A DNA stretch of 64,000 nt from positions 68,185,464 to 68,249,463 of the forward strand of contig NC_089224.1 in assembly GCF_963924675.1 (NCBI RefSeq). The letters run 5' to 3'. This stretch comes from Phocoena phocoena. Taxonomy: Eukaryota > Chordata > Mammalia > Artiodactyla > Phocoenidae. The position numbers and the translations under genes are program-made. Below are positions 13,074 through 24,947 of this stretch, piece after piece; position 1 is the stretch's first letter; each line of letters starts with the position of its first letter. The notes beneath the pieces were generated by a model, which searched no databases, was not told where the DNA came from, and worked only from the letters and a program-made list of their open reading frames with translations.

Positions 13074-13281
13074 TTTTTTTTTTTTTTTTGTGGTATGCGG
13101 GCCTCTTACTGTTGTGGCCTCTCCCGTTGCAGAGCACAGGCTCCAGACGCGCAGGCTCAGCGGCCATGGCTCACGGGCCCAGCCGCTCCGCGGCATGTGG
13201 GATGTTCCTGGACCGGGGCACAAACCCGTGTCCCCTGCATTGGCAGGCGGACTCTCAACCACTGTGCCACCAGGGAAGCCC
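13074..13281 (-). mobile_element. CHR SINE nested in L1
   Basis: A T-run at the left, then the reverse complement of the cetacean CHR SINE ending accagggaagccc at 13281. The host L1 text ctatttgtagtttttt appears on both sides, giving the TSD. The insertion lies in the C-terminal ORF2 part of the L1 at 12.36-15.33 kb, so it is younger than that L1. Confidence 0.95.
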
Positions 13282-13730
13282 TATTTGTAGTTTTTTAAGG
13301 AACCTCCATACTGTTCTTCATGGTGGCTGTACCAATTCACATTCCCACGAGCAGTGCAAAAGGGTTCCCTTTTCTCCACACCCTCTCCAGCATTTATTGT
13401 TTGGAGAATTTTTGATGATGGCCATTCTGACTGGTGTGAGATGATATCTCATTGTAGTTTTGATTTGCATTTCTCTAATGATTAATGATGTTGAGCATTC
13501 TTTCATGTGTTTGTTGGCAATCTGTATATCTTCTTTGGAGAAATGTCTGTTTAGGTCTTCTGCCCATTTTTGGATTGGGTTGTTTGTTTTTTTGTTATTG
13601 AGCTTCATGAGCTGCTTGTAAATTTTGGAGATTAATCCTTTGTCAGTGGCTTCATTTGCAAATATTTTCTCCCATTCTGAGGGTTGTCTTTTGGTCTTGT
13701 TTATGGTTTCCTTTTGCTGTGCAAAAGCTT

Positions 13731-14933
13731 TTAAGTTTCATTAGGTCCCATTTGTTTATTTTTTTTTATTTCCATTTCTCTAGGAGGTGGGTCAAAAAGG
13801 ATCTTGCTGTGATTTATGTCATAGAGTGTTCTGCCTATGTTTTCCTCTAAGAGTTTGATAGTTTCTGGCCTTACATTTAGGTCTTTAATCCATTTTGAGC
13901 TTATTTTTGTGTATGGTGTTAGGGAGTGTTCTAATCTCATACTTTTAAATGTACCTGTCCAGTTTTCCCAGCACCACTTACTGAAGAGGCTGTCCTTTCT
14001 CCACTGTACATTCCTGCCTCCTTTATCAAAGATAAGGTGACCATATGTGCATGGGTTTATCTCTGGGCTTTCTATCCTGTTCCATTGATCTATATTTCTA
14101 TTTTTGTGCCAGTACCATACTATCTTGATTACTGTAGCTTTGTAGTATAGTCTGAAGTCAGGGATCCTGATTCCTCCAGCTCTGTTTTTCGTTCTCAAGA
14201 TTGCTTTGACTAATTGGAGTCTTTTGTGTTTCCATACAACTTGTGAAATTTTTTGTTCTAGTTCTGTGAAAACTGCCATTGGTAGTTTGATAGGGATTGC
14301 ATTGAATCTGTAGATTGCTTTGGGTAGTATAGTCATTTTCACAACGTTGATTCTTCCAATCCAAGAACATAGTATATCTCTCTGTCTATTTGTATCATCT
14401 TTAATTTCTTTCATCAGTGTCTTATAATTTTCTGCATACAGGTCTTTTGTCTCCTTAGGTAGGTTTATTCCTAGATATTTTATTCTTTTTGTTGCAATGG
14501 TAAATGGGAGTGTTTTCTTAATTTCACTTTCAGATTTTTCATTATTAGTGTCTAGGAGTGCCAGAGATTTCTGTGCATTAATTTTGTATCCTGCTACTCT
14601 ACTAAATTCTTTGATTAGCTCTGGTAGTTTTCTGGTAGCATCTTTAGGATTCTCTATGTATAGTATCATGTCATCTGCAAACAGTGACAGCTTTACTTCT
14701 TCTTTTCCATTTTGGATTCCTTTTATTTCCTTTTCTTCTCTGACTGCTGTGGCTAAAACTTCCAAAACTATGTTGAGTAAGAGTGGGCAGCCTTGTCTTG
14801 TTTTTGATATTAGTGGAAACGGTTTCAGTTTTTCACCATTGAGGACGATGTTGGCTGTGAGTTTGTCATATATGGCCTTTATTATGTTGAGGAAAGTTCC
14901 CTCTATGCCTACTTTCTGGAGGGTTTTTATCAT
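13731..14933 (-). pseudogene. L1 ORF2 fragment: C-terminal half of RT plus downstream domain, open 401 codons
   Basis: The longest open frame in the window spans 13731-15158, but it has no ATG until codon 76, at 14931-14933. From there it reads [12 protein letters not shown] and continues through the FADD palm motif C ([14 protein letters not shown]) and the RT thumb region. It stops after MGPNET, where an indel has broken the normal continuation; the remaining C-terminus is at about 12800-13730 in other frames. The upstream 75 codons are translated 5'UTR. Palm motif A and the endonuclease are missing, so no active enzyme is expected. Confidence 0.85.
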
Positions 14934-15345
14934 AAAAAAAAAAAACGACCAGCTTGCTGGTCGTTGAGTGAAGCTGGGTGTTGGTGTTGAGATGGAGATC
15001 TCTGGGAGATTTTTGCCGTTTGATATTTCATGGAGCTGGGAGGTCTCTTGTGGACCAGTGTCCTGAAGTTGGCTCTCGCACGTCAGAGGCACAGCATTGA
15101 CTCCTGGCTGTAGCACCAAGAGCCTTTCATCCGCACGGCCGCCCCACCGTGTCCACAACTTTGCGGCTTCGGCCGCTGGGGCCCCTCCAGACCCGGCAGC
15201 CTCCGTGAGGCCGCCCTCCCCTCGGGCTCCGGGGCAGTTCCGTGACGGCGGAGGGAAGAGACTCTGAGCCGGGAGTTCCAGCTCCGCGCAGACGTGGGCT
15301 CCCTTCTGGGAGCAGGGGGTGGGACCGCTCTCTGAACTCAGTTTT

Positions 15346-16216
15346 CTAAAGGAAAGCGCTCCCCTGCTCTACTCTGTGCTCTTCACTGTGAGCTCTTAAG
15401 AGGACTAAGCATTGGGGATCTCACACTGTCCCTATGAACTTATACAGGATTATTCCTCTAGTTGAGAAAGAGTACCTTCTGTCCCCAGAATGTTCCAGAC
15501 AGACAAGATCTTCTGGGGTCCTCACCACTGTAGGGGACAGCTTATTCTTTTCTTTTACACCTTCTTTCTTTTCTATGCCTCCTTGATGTCTCTGTGTCTA
15601 CAGAAACTCCTTTAAATTATTGCCTGTTATAGCCAAGACAGCTCTGTGTATAAAAGTCTGGTTAGTTTCACTCCAGTGTCGCTTGGATTTCTTTTCTGTG
15701 GTGCACAGTTTACAATGTGAACCCAGATTAAGAGGGAATGAGTTGATCCATTACTGGTATATTAGTAGAATGTAAATTTAACAGAACCTACTCAAGCATC
15801 CCCCAAAACAAAGGATTTTTTGAACGAAGCCTTCTGAATTTGCATGATTTATAAACTTGGGCTAGTTATGAGGGAGGTCAGCCAGAATTAAGAAAAACTC
15901 TGAATTATAGTTTAATATACTAGAAATAACATTTGTTATTCTTATTATTTTCCTCTAAGAAATAGAATTAATTCAGTCTAAAGTATTTCCAAATCAAGGT
16001 TACCTAAGCCTGCTTTTACATGTAGAAGCTTTGCATTTTTGGCTTTTAGGATCACTAATTTATACTTAAATTAATACTACAAAGTTGTAAAATACAGGCA
16101 ATTCTCTTAAGTCATTGACCTTCAACATGATATGAATTTTTTAAAAATCAGAAACATATACAAATGTAAATAACAACTGAACTGCTTGAAAATGAGGGAG
16201 AAGGTATACAAGCAGA
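15346..16216. other. No gene seen
   Basis: Unique AT-rich sequence between the deleted L1 and a MIR. Confidence 0.6.
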
Positions 16217-16440
16217 TCTTCAGATGACAGTAATAGCTACTATTTATTGTGTTCCAGTGCTGTACCAAAAGGATAATCCTAAGAGGTGATAATTAGTATC
16301 CTAACTTTTCAGTTAAGTTACAGCTTTTGAGGAGGCTAAACAACTGGCCCAAAGCCACACAGCTAGTAAACAACAGAACCCCAGTGCAAGCTGAGTGAGC
16401 TTGTCACAGACCTTTGTTGCTAATGCCCACTTTACACTGT
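16217..16440 (-). mobile_element. MIR SINE
   Basis: Reverse MIR text: tactatttattgtgttccag, gtgctgtacc, and caaagccacacagctagtaa (core region). Confidence 0.75.
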
Positions 16441-16537
16441 TTTCATTTTAGTGCTAAAGGAGGTTTTAGAGTTGATCTAGTCCAGTGTTTCTCAAACTGA
16501 GTGATGAACGTATCCCTTATATATATATAAAAAAAAG

Positions 16538-16751
16538 AGGCTTCCCTGGTGGCGCAGTGGTTGCAAGTCTGCCTACCGGTGCAGGGGACACGGGTTCGTG
16601 CCCTGGTCTGGGAAGATCCCACATGCCGCGGGGCGGCTGGGCCCGTGAGCCATGGCCGCTCAGCCTGCACATCCGGAGCCTGTGCTCTGCAGTGGGAGAG
16701 GCCACAACAGTGAGAGGCCCGCGTACCGCAAAAACCAAACAAACAAAAAAA
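16538..16751 (+). mobile_element. CHR SINE, + orientation
   Basis: The only + strand copy. It starts aggcttccctggtggcgcag (A box) and has the B box ggttcgtgccc near 16593. It ends cgtaccgc followed by an interrupted A-rich tail (aaaaaccaaacaaacaaaaa). The left flank is (TA)n and A-rich, so a TSD cannot be read clearly. Confidence 0.94.
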
Positions 16752-18079
16752 ACTCATGTGGATTCACAGTGTTGACATAAATTATTTTTATTATAAGAAG
16801 CTTAAATATGTATAAACTATATTCCTTTTATGCCCATATTTCTTATATAAGCCTAAAGTCAAACCACATTACAAATTAAATATCAAGAAAATTATAAAAC
16901 CAGTAAAATTTAATAGCATTAACATGACAGAATGCTTTTCTGCTGAAACTAAATTGCCTAGATTAGCTTTAAAAATATCAAAAGATATCTACTAATCACT
17001 AGGGTAGAAAATCGGAGTCTGTAGCAATGGGGTGTTCATATAAATGTAATGTTCAGAATGTTATTAATAATTTCAAGGCAGTGAGAGATGTTCAGATGCC
17101 AGTTTTAATGGAGTCTTTTATAACTCTGTAAATTATCTTATTTACTTGAAGGTAAGGTTAGCATTCTGCCTTTTGGGAAATCTACATTAAAGAATATCTG
17201 ATTGAATTATCACTGGACTGTGAAACTGAAATGTACTCATTATGTGTTAACTGCCTTACAAAACTGTTCTTGAACTATTGCAAACTGGTACGGAGGGTAC
17301 CAGAAAGTGGATTCTCTTAGGTTCAGCAACTCTAAACTACTGCTATGCTGCATAATGGTTCAATGCTCTGTGTACTTGTCTCTTTTCAAAGTCTTGTGTA
17401 CTAATTTAGAATAGTGTTAACAGTTACAGTAGGTAACTGAATTTTCAGTAATTGAACCCAGTAAAATTTTGCTTCTCACTCCACAGTCTGGTCAGGCAGC
17501 CTTCCATGTTACCCTCTCAGGGACTGGTTTCCTTCCATTTTGTGGCTCCACTTGCCTTTGGTCCTCAGTGGCCTTTCTGTTCAGCTGACAGATGGGGAAA
17601 GAGAGCAAAGGCTCTATGTGCTGTGGGGAGGAGAGTGGGTGCTTATTTGGGCCCAACGTGGAAATGGCACACATAACTTCTGCCAGTCACCCAGCCACAC
17701 CCAAATACAAGAGAGGCTAGTAAATGTAGTCCAGCTGTGTGCTGAAAAAGGAAACAGTAAATATATAGCAGAATATTTCCTCATTATAAAAAAACTGTTT
17801 TTTTTTAGTGAACCAGAATTCTTAGATGAGCCAGATTATAAACACAAGTATGAAAATGGGTCCCGTAATGATGTAGTAGTGACTAGATTAAGTGGCTATC
17901 CTGACCTACATATGCTTACACTAATATTTTAGATTATCCCTGAAGTGAAAACATTAAGTGTAAAAATTGTCTCTGAAAACTCAAAGGCCTCTAAGAAGAT
18001 ACATAGAATCCTCAAGGTCCATACATCCTAATTTTAGGGACGATCACCCTAAATGAAATCTCCATTCTATCTGTCTAGA
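16752..18079. other. No gene seen
   Basis: Mostly unique sequence. Frames at 17452-17676 and 17540-17932 have no motifs I recognise. Confidence 0.6.
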
Positions 18080-18290
18080 GGGTTTCCTGGCGCCTGTTCA
18101 TTCACCATAATTATTCCTAGCCTTAGGCTTTTGTTTATGCAGTTTACCTGTCTAGAACGCTCTACCCATTTCTTTTCAGAAATTTATCGAATTCCTACTG
18201 ACCACTTGGCTAATGGTCCCACACCTCTAGGAAGGTTACCCAGCCTTCCTGTCATCCAAGATCTCTGATTTTGCAGAACTCTTACCTTAC
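18080..18290 (+). mobile_element. L2 fragment
   Basis: Forward L2-type text: tagaacgctctacccatttc, aggaaggttacccagccttc. Confidence 0.5.
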
Positions 18291-18565
18291 ACAGAACTAA
18301 AAAGTTATTCAAATCATTATTTAGTTTATGCATATATGTCTTGTTTCATGACTTGTTTCATCAAGTGGTTTCCCAACCAGAGCCTGGAGGAGTTTTTCAC
18401 TCCACAAAGAAATGAAGAAAGTAAGGATAGAATGCTGGGTTTTTGAAAAGGTTTAATTAATTCAACCTCCAAAATTTTTTTCTTGAGAGTACATATTTTC
18501 TATTTTTTAAATGTTAAAATGACTTTGCTTTTATAAAATGATGATTTGAAATACAGAGAGCAATC

Positions 18566-18602
18566 TCTGTCTTTCTCTCTGTTTCTCTGTCTCTCTCTCT
18601 CC
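18566..18602. repeat. (TC)n-rich simple repeat
   Basis: Imperfect TCTC/TCTG run (ctgtctttctctctgtttct and on). Confidence 0.8.
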
Positions 18603-19042
18603 CAGTGAAGAGACTGAACTCAGAGAGGTGAAGTGACATTCCTAAGGTTACATTGCAAGGTCAAACCGAAGTGTTTCAGTCAGGATATTGTGGACAATGA
18701 ATGACAGGAAAATCAAACGAAACCCAAGTGTCTTAAGCAGTAAAGAAACATATGAAGAAGTCCTGAGGAAAGGCTTCTATGCAGGGTTGATTTATTCAGT
18801 GGCTCGATGATGTCATCAAAGGCCCAGATTCTTTCTGTATTTCTTTTTTTTTAATTTAATTAATTTATTTGTATACAGCAGGTTCTTATTAGTTATCTAT
18901 TTTATACATATTAGTGTATAGATGTCAATCCCAATCTCCTAGTTCATCCCACCCCCGACTTTCCCCCCTTGGTGTCCATCATTTTGTTCTCTACATCTGT
19001 GTCTGTTTCTGCCCTGCAAACCAGTTCATCTGTAACATTTTT

Positions 19043-22000
19043 CTAGATTCCACATATATGCGTTAATATACAATATTTGTTTTTCTCTTTCTGACTTACT
19101 TCACTCTGTATGACAGTCTCTAGGTCCATCCACGTCTCTACAGATGACCCAGTTTCCTTCCTTTTTATGGCTGAATAATATTCCATTGTACATATGTACC
19201 ACTTCTTCTTTATCCATTATTCTGTCGATGGACATTTAGGGTGCTTCCATGACCTGGATATTGTAAATAGGGCTGCAATGTACATTGGGGTGCATGTGTT
19301 TTTTTGAATTATGGTTTTCTCAGGGTATATGACCAGTAGTGGGATTGCTGGGTCATATGGTAATTCTATTTTTAGTTTTTGAAGGAACCTCCATACTGTT
19401 CTCCATAGTGGCTGTATCAATTTACATTGTCACCAACAGTGCAAGACAGTTCCCTTTTCTCCACACCCTCTCCAGCATTTATTGTTTGTAGATTTTCTGA
19501 TGATGCCCATTCTAACCAGTGTGAGGTGATACCTCATTGTAGTTTTGATTTGTATGTCTCTAATAATTAGTGATGTTGAGCAGCTTTTCATGTGCCTCTT
19601 GGCCATCTGTATGTCTTCTTTGGAGAAATGTCTATTTAGGTCTTCTGCCCATTTTTTGACTGGGTTGTTTGTTTTTTTAGTATTGAGTGGCATGAGCTGT
19701 TTATATATTTTGAAGATTAATCCTTTGTCCCTTGATTTGTTTGCAAATATTTTCTCCCATTCTGAGGGCTGTCTTTTCATCTTATGTTTTCCTTTGCTGT
19801 GCAAAAGATTTTAAGTTTCACTAAGTCCCATTTTTGTTTTTATTTCCATTACTCTAGGAGGTGGGTCAAAAAAGATCTTCCTGTCATAAAAAAGATTTAT
19901 GTCATAGAGTGTTCTGCCTATGTTTTTCTCTAAGAGTTTTATAGTGTCCGGTCTTACATTTAGGTCTTTAATCCATTTTGAGTTTATTTTTCTGTATGGT
20001 GTTAGGGAGTGTTCTAATCTTATTCTTTTACATGTAGCTGTCCAATTTTTCCAACACCACTTATTGAAGAGGCTGTCTTTTCTCCATTGTATACCCTTGC
20101 CTCCTTTATCAAAGATAAGGTGACCATAGGTACATGGGTTTATCTCTGGGCTTTGTATCCTGCTCCGTTGATCTGTATTTTGGTTTCTGTGCCAGTACCA
20201 TATTGTCTTGATTACTGTAGCTTTGTAGTATAGTCTGAAGTCAAGGAGTCTGATTCCTCCAGCTCTGTTTTTTCCCCTCAAGATTGCTTTGGCTATTCAG
20301 GGTCTTTTGTGTCTCCATACAAATTTTAAGATTTTTGTTCTAGTTCTGTAAAAAATGCCATTGGTAATTTGAAAGGGATTGCATTGAATCTGTAGATTGC
20401 TTTGGGTAGTATAGTCATTTTCACAATATTGATTCTTCCAATCCAAGAACATGGTATATCTCTCTATCTGTGTCATTTTTGATTTCTATCATCAGTGTCT
20501 TATAGCTTTCTGCACACAGGTCTTTGGTCTCCTTGGGTAGGTTTATTCCTAGTTATTTTATTCTTTTTGTTGCAGTGGTAAATGGGATTGTTTCTTTATT
20601 TTCTCTTTCTGGTCTTTCGTTTTTAGTGTATAGGAATGCAAGAGATTTCTGTGCATTAATTTTGTATCCTGCTACTTTACCAGATTCATTGATTAGCTCT
20701 AGTAGTTTTCTGGTGGCATCTTTAGAATTCTCTATGTATTGTATCATGTCATCTGCAAATAGTGACAGTTTTACTTCATTTTTTCCAGTTTGGATTCCTT
20801 TTATTTCTTTTTCTTGTCTCATTGCCATGTCTAGGACTTCCAAAACTATGTTGAATAACAGTGGTAAGAGTGGATATCCTTGTCTTGTTCCTGATCTTAG
20901 AGGAAATGCTTTCAGTTTTTCACCTTTGAGAATGATGTTTGCTGTGGGTTTGTCGTATGTGGCCTTTATTATGTTGAGGTACATTCCCTCTATGCCCACT
21001 TTCTGGAGAGTTTTTATCATAAGTGGGTGTTGAATTTTGTTGAAAGCCTTTTCTGCATCTATTGAGATGGTCATATGGTTTTTCTCCTTCAATTTGTTAA
21101 TATGGTTTTTCACATTGATTGATTTGCATATATTGAAGAATCCCTGAAATCCTGGGATAAACCCCACTTGATCATGGTGTATGATCCTTTTAATGTGCTG
21201 CTGGATTCTGTTTGCTAGTATTTTGTTGAGGATTTTTGCATCTCTGTTCATCAGTGATACTGGCCTGTAGCTTTCTTTCTTTGTGACATCTTTGACTGGT
21301 TTTGGTATCAGGGTGATGGTGGTCCTGTAGAATGAGTTTGGGAGTGTTGTTTCCTCTGCAATTTTTGGAAGAGTTTGAGAAGGATGGGTGTTAGCTCTTC
21401 TCTAAATGTTTGATAGAATTCACCTGTGAAGCCGTCTGATCCTGGACTTTTGTTTGTTGGAAGACTTTAAATCACAGTTTCAATTTCATTACTTGTGATT
21501 GGTCTGTTCATATTTTCTATTTCTTCCTGGTTCAGTCTTGGAAGTTTATACCTTTCTACGAATTTGTCCATTTCTTCCAGGTTGTCCATTTTATTGGCAT
21601 AGAGTTGCTTGTAGTAGTCTCTTATGATGTTTTCTATGTCTGCGGTGTCCATTGTAACTTCTCCTTTTTCATTTCTAATTTTATTGATTTGAGTCTTCTC
21701 CCTCTTGATGAATCTGGCTAAAGGTTTATCAGTTTTGTTTATCTTCTCAAAGAACCAGCTTTTAGTTTTTTTGATCTTTGCTATTGTTTTCTTTGTTTCT
21801 ATTTCATTTTTTTCTGCTCTGATCTTTGATTTCTCTCCTTCTCCTAACTTTGGGTTTTGTTTGTTCTTCTTTCTCTAGTTCCTTTAGGTGTAAGGTTAGG
21901 TTGTTTATTTGAGATTTTTCTTGTTTTCTTGAGGTTGGCTTGTATAGCTATAATCTTCCCTCTTAGAACTTTTTGCTGCATCCCATAGGTTTTGGATTGT

Positions 22001-23068
22001 CGTGTTTTCATTGTCATTTATCTCTAGGTATTTTTTGATGCCTTCTTTGATTTCTTCAGTGATCTCTTGGTTATTTAGTAATGTATTGTTTAGCCTCCAT
22101 GTGTTTCTGTTTTTTTTTTTTTTTTTTTTTTTGCGGTACGTGGGCCTCTCACTGTTGTGTCCTCTCTCCCGTTGTGGAGCACAGGCTCCGGACGCGCAGG
22201 CTCAGCGGCCATGGCTCACGGGCCCAGCCACTCCGCGGCATGTGGGATCTTCCCGGACTGGGGCACGAACCCGTGTCCCTTGCATCGGCAGGTGGACTCT
22301 CAACCACTGCGCCACCAGGGAAGCCCCTGTTTCTGTTTTTTATGTTTTTTTCCCTGTAATTGATTTCTAATCTCATAGTGTTGTGGTCAGAAAAGATGCT
22401 TGATATGATTTCAATATTCTTAAATTTTACTGAGGCTTGATTTGTGACCCAAGATGTGATCTATCCTGGAGAATGTTCCATGCGCACTTGAGAAGAAAGT
22501 GTAATCTGCTGGTTTTGGATGGAATGTCCTATAAATATCAATTAAATCTATCTGGTCTATTGTGTCATTTAAAGCTTCTGTTTCCTTATTTATTTTCATT
22601 TTGGATGATCCGTCCATTGGTGTAAGTGAGGTGTTAAAGTCCCCCACTATTATTGTGTTACTGTTGATTTCTTCTTTTAGAGCTGTAAGCAGTTGCCTTA
22701 TGTATTGAGGTGCTCCTATGTTGGGTGAATATATATTGATAATTGTTATATATTCTTCTTGGATTGATCCCTTGATCATTATGTAGTGTCCTTCCTTGTC
22801 TCTTGTAACATTCTTTATTTTAAAGTCTCTTTTATCTGATATGAGTATTGCTACTCCAGGTTTCTTTTGATTTCCATTTGCATGGAATATCTTTTTCCAT
22901 CCCCTCACTTTCAGTCTGTATGTGTCCCTACGTCTGAAGTGGATCTCTTGAGACAGCATATATATGGGTCTTGTTTTTGTATCCATCAGCGAGCCTATCT
23001 CTTTTGGTTGGAGCATTTAATCCATTCACATTTAAGGTAATTATCGATATGTATGTTCCTATTACCAT
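19043..23068 (-). pseudogene. L1 ORF2 remnant (endonuclease and reverse transcriptase)
   Basis: The start codon is at 23066-23068 and the end matches the family C-terminus near 19043. The endonuclease domain is open at 22420-23016 and shows the GDFNT catalytic motif. The RT domain is open at 20553-21251 and contains FADD, the palm motif C. C-terminal pieces are open at 19811-20281, 19430-19804 and 19217-19420, the middle one carrying the cysteine-bearing CWRGCGEKG stretch. Frameshifts, stops and the SINE at 22111-22326 break the frame. With the SINE removed, the length is about what a 1275-codon ORF2 needs. Confidence 0.88.
22111..22326 (-). mobile_element. CHR SINE nested in full-length L1 ORF2
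   Basis: A T-run of about 22 precedes gcggtacgtgggcctc and the copy ends at gaagccc near 22326. The flanks repeat tgtttctgtttttt, the TSD. It interrupts the endonuclease/RT linker part of the L1 ORF2. Confidence 0.95.
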
Positions 23069-23090
23069 TTTCCTAATTGTTTTAGGGTTT

Positions 23091-24024
23091 TTATTTTAGG
23101 TCATTTTCTTCTCTTGTGTTTCCCACTTAGAGAATTTCCTTTAGCATTTGTTGTAGAGCTGGTTTGGTAGTGCTGAATTCTCTTAGCTTTTGCTTGTCTG
23201 TATAGCTATTGATTTCTCCATTGAATCTGAATGAGATACTTGCCAGGTAGAGTAATTGGTTATAGTCCCTTCCGTTTCATCACTTTAAATATATCGTGCC
23301 ACTCCCTTCTGACTTGTAGAGTTTCTGGTGAGAAATCAGCTTTTAACCTTATGGAAGTTCCCTTGTTGCTTTTAATAATTTTTCTTTGTCTTTAATTCTT
23401 GTCAGTTTGGTTACTATGTGTCTTGGTGTGTTTCTCCTTGGGTTTATCCTGCCTGGGACTCTCTGTGCTTCCTGGACTTGGGTGGATATTTCCTTTCCCA
23501 CGTTAGGGAAGTTTTTGACTATAATCTCTTCTAACATTTTCTCGGGTCCTTTCTCTCTCTCTTCTCCTTCTGGTACCCCTATAATGCAAATGTTGTTGCA
23601 TGTAATGTTGTCTCAGAGGTCTCTTAGGCTGTCTTCGTTTCTTTTCATTCTTTTTCCTTTATTCTGTTCCGTGGCAGTGAATTCCACCATTCTGTCTTCC
23701 AGGTCACTTATCTGTTTTCTGCCTCAGTTATTCTGCTATTGATTCCTTCAGTGTATTTGTCACTTCAGTTATTGTATTGTTCATCTCTGTTCATTTGTTC
23801 TTTAATTCTTCTAGATGTTTGTTCTTTAATTCTTCTAGTTCTTTGTTCAGCATTTCTTGCCTCTTCTCTATCTTTGCCTCCATTCTTTTACTGAGGTCCT
23901 GGATCATCTTCACTATCATTCTGAATTCTTTTTCTGGAAGGTTGCATATCTTCACTTCATTTAGTTGTTTTTCTGGGGATTTATCTTTTTCCTTCATCTG
24001 GTACATAGTCCTCTGCCTTTTCAT
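23091..24024 (-). pseudogene. L1 ORF1 remnant (RNA-binding chaperone)
   Basis: The frame starts MKRQRTMYQMKEKDK at 24024 and ends near 23091 just before ORF2. It shows the charged coiled-coil part (roughly residues 20-90, with LEELKNK repeated) and the C-terminal RNA-binding part (NFPNVGKEISTQVQEAQRVP). The span of 934 bases is not a multiple of three, so at least one frameshift exists, and the open pieces at 23791-24024 and 23349-23537 are separated by stops. Intact ORF1p forms trimers that coat L1 RNA. Confidence 0.85.
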
Positions 24025-24934
24025 TTTGTCTATTTTTCTGTGAATGTGGTTTTCCTTCCACAGGCTCTAGAATTGTAGTTCTTCTTGCTTCTGCTGCCTG
24101 TCCTCTGGTGGATGAGGCTATTTAAGTGGCTTGTGCAAGCTTCCTGATGTGAGGGACTGGTGGTGGTTAGAGGTGGGTGTTGCTCTGGTGGGCAGAGCTC
24201 AGTAAAACTTTAATCTGCTTGTCTGCTGATGGGTGGGGCTGGGTTCCCTCCCTTTTGGTTGTTTGGCCTGAGGCGACCCAGCACTGGAGCCTACCTGGCT
24301 CTTTGGTGGGGCTAATGGTGGACTCTGGGAGGGCTCATGCCAAGAAGTACTTCCCAGAACTTCTGCTGTCAGTGTCCTTGTCCTCACGGTGAGCCACAGC
24401 CACCCTCTGCCTCTGCAGGAGACCCTCCAACACCAGCAGATAAGTCTGGTTCAGTCTCCTATGGGGTCACTCCTTCTTCCCCTTGGGTCATGATGTGTGC
24501 ACTACTTTGTGTGTGCCCTCCAAGAGTGGAATCTCTGTTTCTCCCAGACCTGTTGAAGTCCTGCAATCAAATACCTCTAGCCTTCAAAGTCTTATTCTCT
24601 GGGAATTCCTCCTCCTGTTGCCGGACCCCCAGGTTGGGAAGCCTGATGTGGGGCTTAGAACCTTCACTCCAGTGGGTGGACTTTTGTGGTATAATTGTTT
24701 TCCAGTTTGTGAGTCACCCACCCAGTGGTTATGCGATTTGATTTTATTGTGATTGTGCCCCTCCTACTGTCTCATTGGGGCGTCTCCTTTGTCCTTGGAG
24801 GTGGGGTATCTTTTTTGGTGAGTTCCAGTGTTTTCCTGTCAATGATTGTTCAGCAGTTAGTTGTGATTCTGGTGCTCTCACAAGAGAGGGTGAGCACACG
24901 TCCTTCTACTCCGCCATCTTGAACCAATCTCTCC
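24025..24934 (-). promoter_or_regulatory. 5'UTR of the full-length L1, with internal promoter
   Basis: This is the region upstream of ORF1 in the L1 at 18.8-24.9 kb. It ends at the YY1-type caagatggc motif (24912-24920 on the - strand), which in L1 families positions transcription initiation. The body carries no long frame in the sense direction. Promoter activity today is unknown. Confidence 0.7.
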
Positions 24935-24947
24935 CTTTCTGTATTTC

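Larger units (their letters stand above)
12356..15329 (-). mobile_element. Internally deleted L1: 5'UTR fused to RT and C-terminal part
   Basis: A 16 bp TSD, ctctgaactcagtttt, lies at 12340-12355 and 15330-15345. On the - strand the order is: GC-rich 5' end (about 15329-15142), L1 5'UTR segment (15141-14951, recognisable by similarity to the L1 5'UTR at 31107-31291), a hairpin and T-run junction (14964-14934), then ORF2 from the middle of RT (14933) to its end, and a 3'UTR to about 12370. ORF1, the endonuclease and the first half of RT are absent. A CHR SINE is nested at 13074-13281. Confidence 0.9.
18844..24934 (-). mobile_element. Full-length, decayed L1 retrotransposon with nested SINE
   Basis: The element is flanked by a perfect 13 bp TSD, ctttctgtatttc, at 18831-18843 and 24935-24947. 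Read on the - strand, it begins with the conserved L1 start (caagatggcggagtagaagg, a YY1-type site), then a 5'UTR of about 0.9 kb, ORF1, ORF2, and a 3'UTR ending in an A/T-rich tail at 18844. Without the nested CHR SINE at 22111-22326 it is about 5.86 kb, the size expected for a complete L1. Both ORFs are broken by stops and frameshifts, so it cannot move on its own. Its 3'UTR is a different type from that of the L1s at 10.5, 12.4 and 42.3 kb. Confidence 0.93.

Noticed and set aside
14934..14964. Hairpin followed by A/T run as a bacterial-type terminator
   Set aside because: The genome is mammalian and the structure sits exactly at an L1 rearrangement junction, which explains it better.
16443..16775. 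Frames of about 100 codons with [26 protein letters not shown] text, seen at every CHR SINE
   Set aside because: The same peptides recur wherever the SINE occurs (13.1, 16.5, 22.1, 25.7, 40.4, 49.0, 55.8 kb). They are translations of the tRNA-derived SINE on either strand, not genes.
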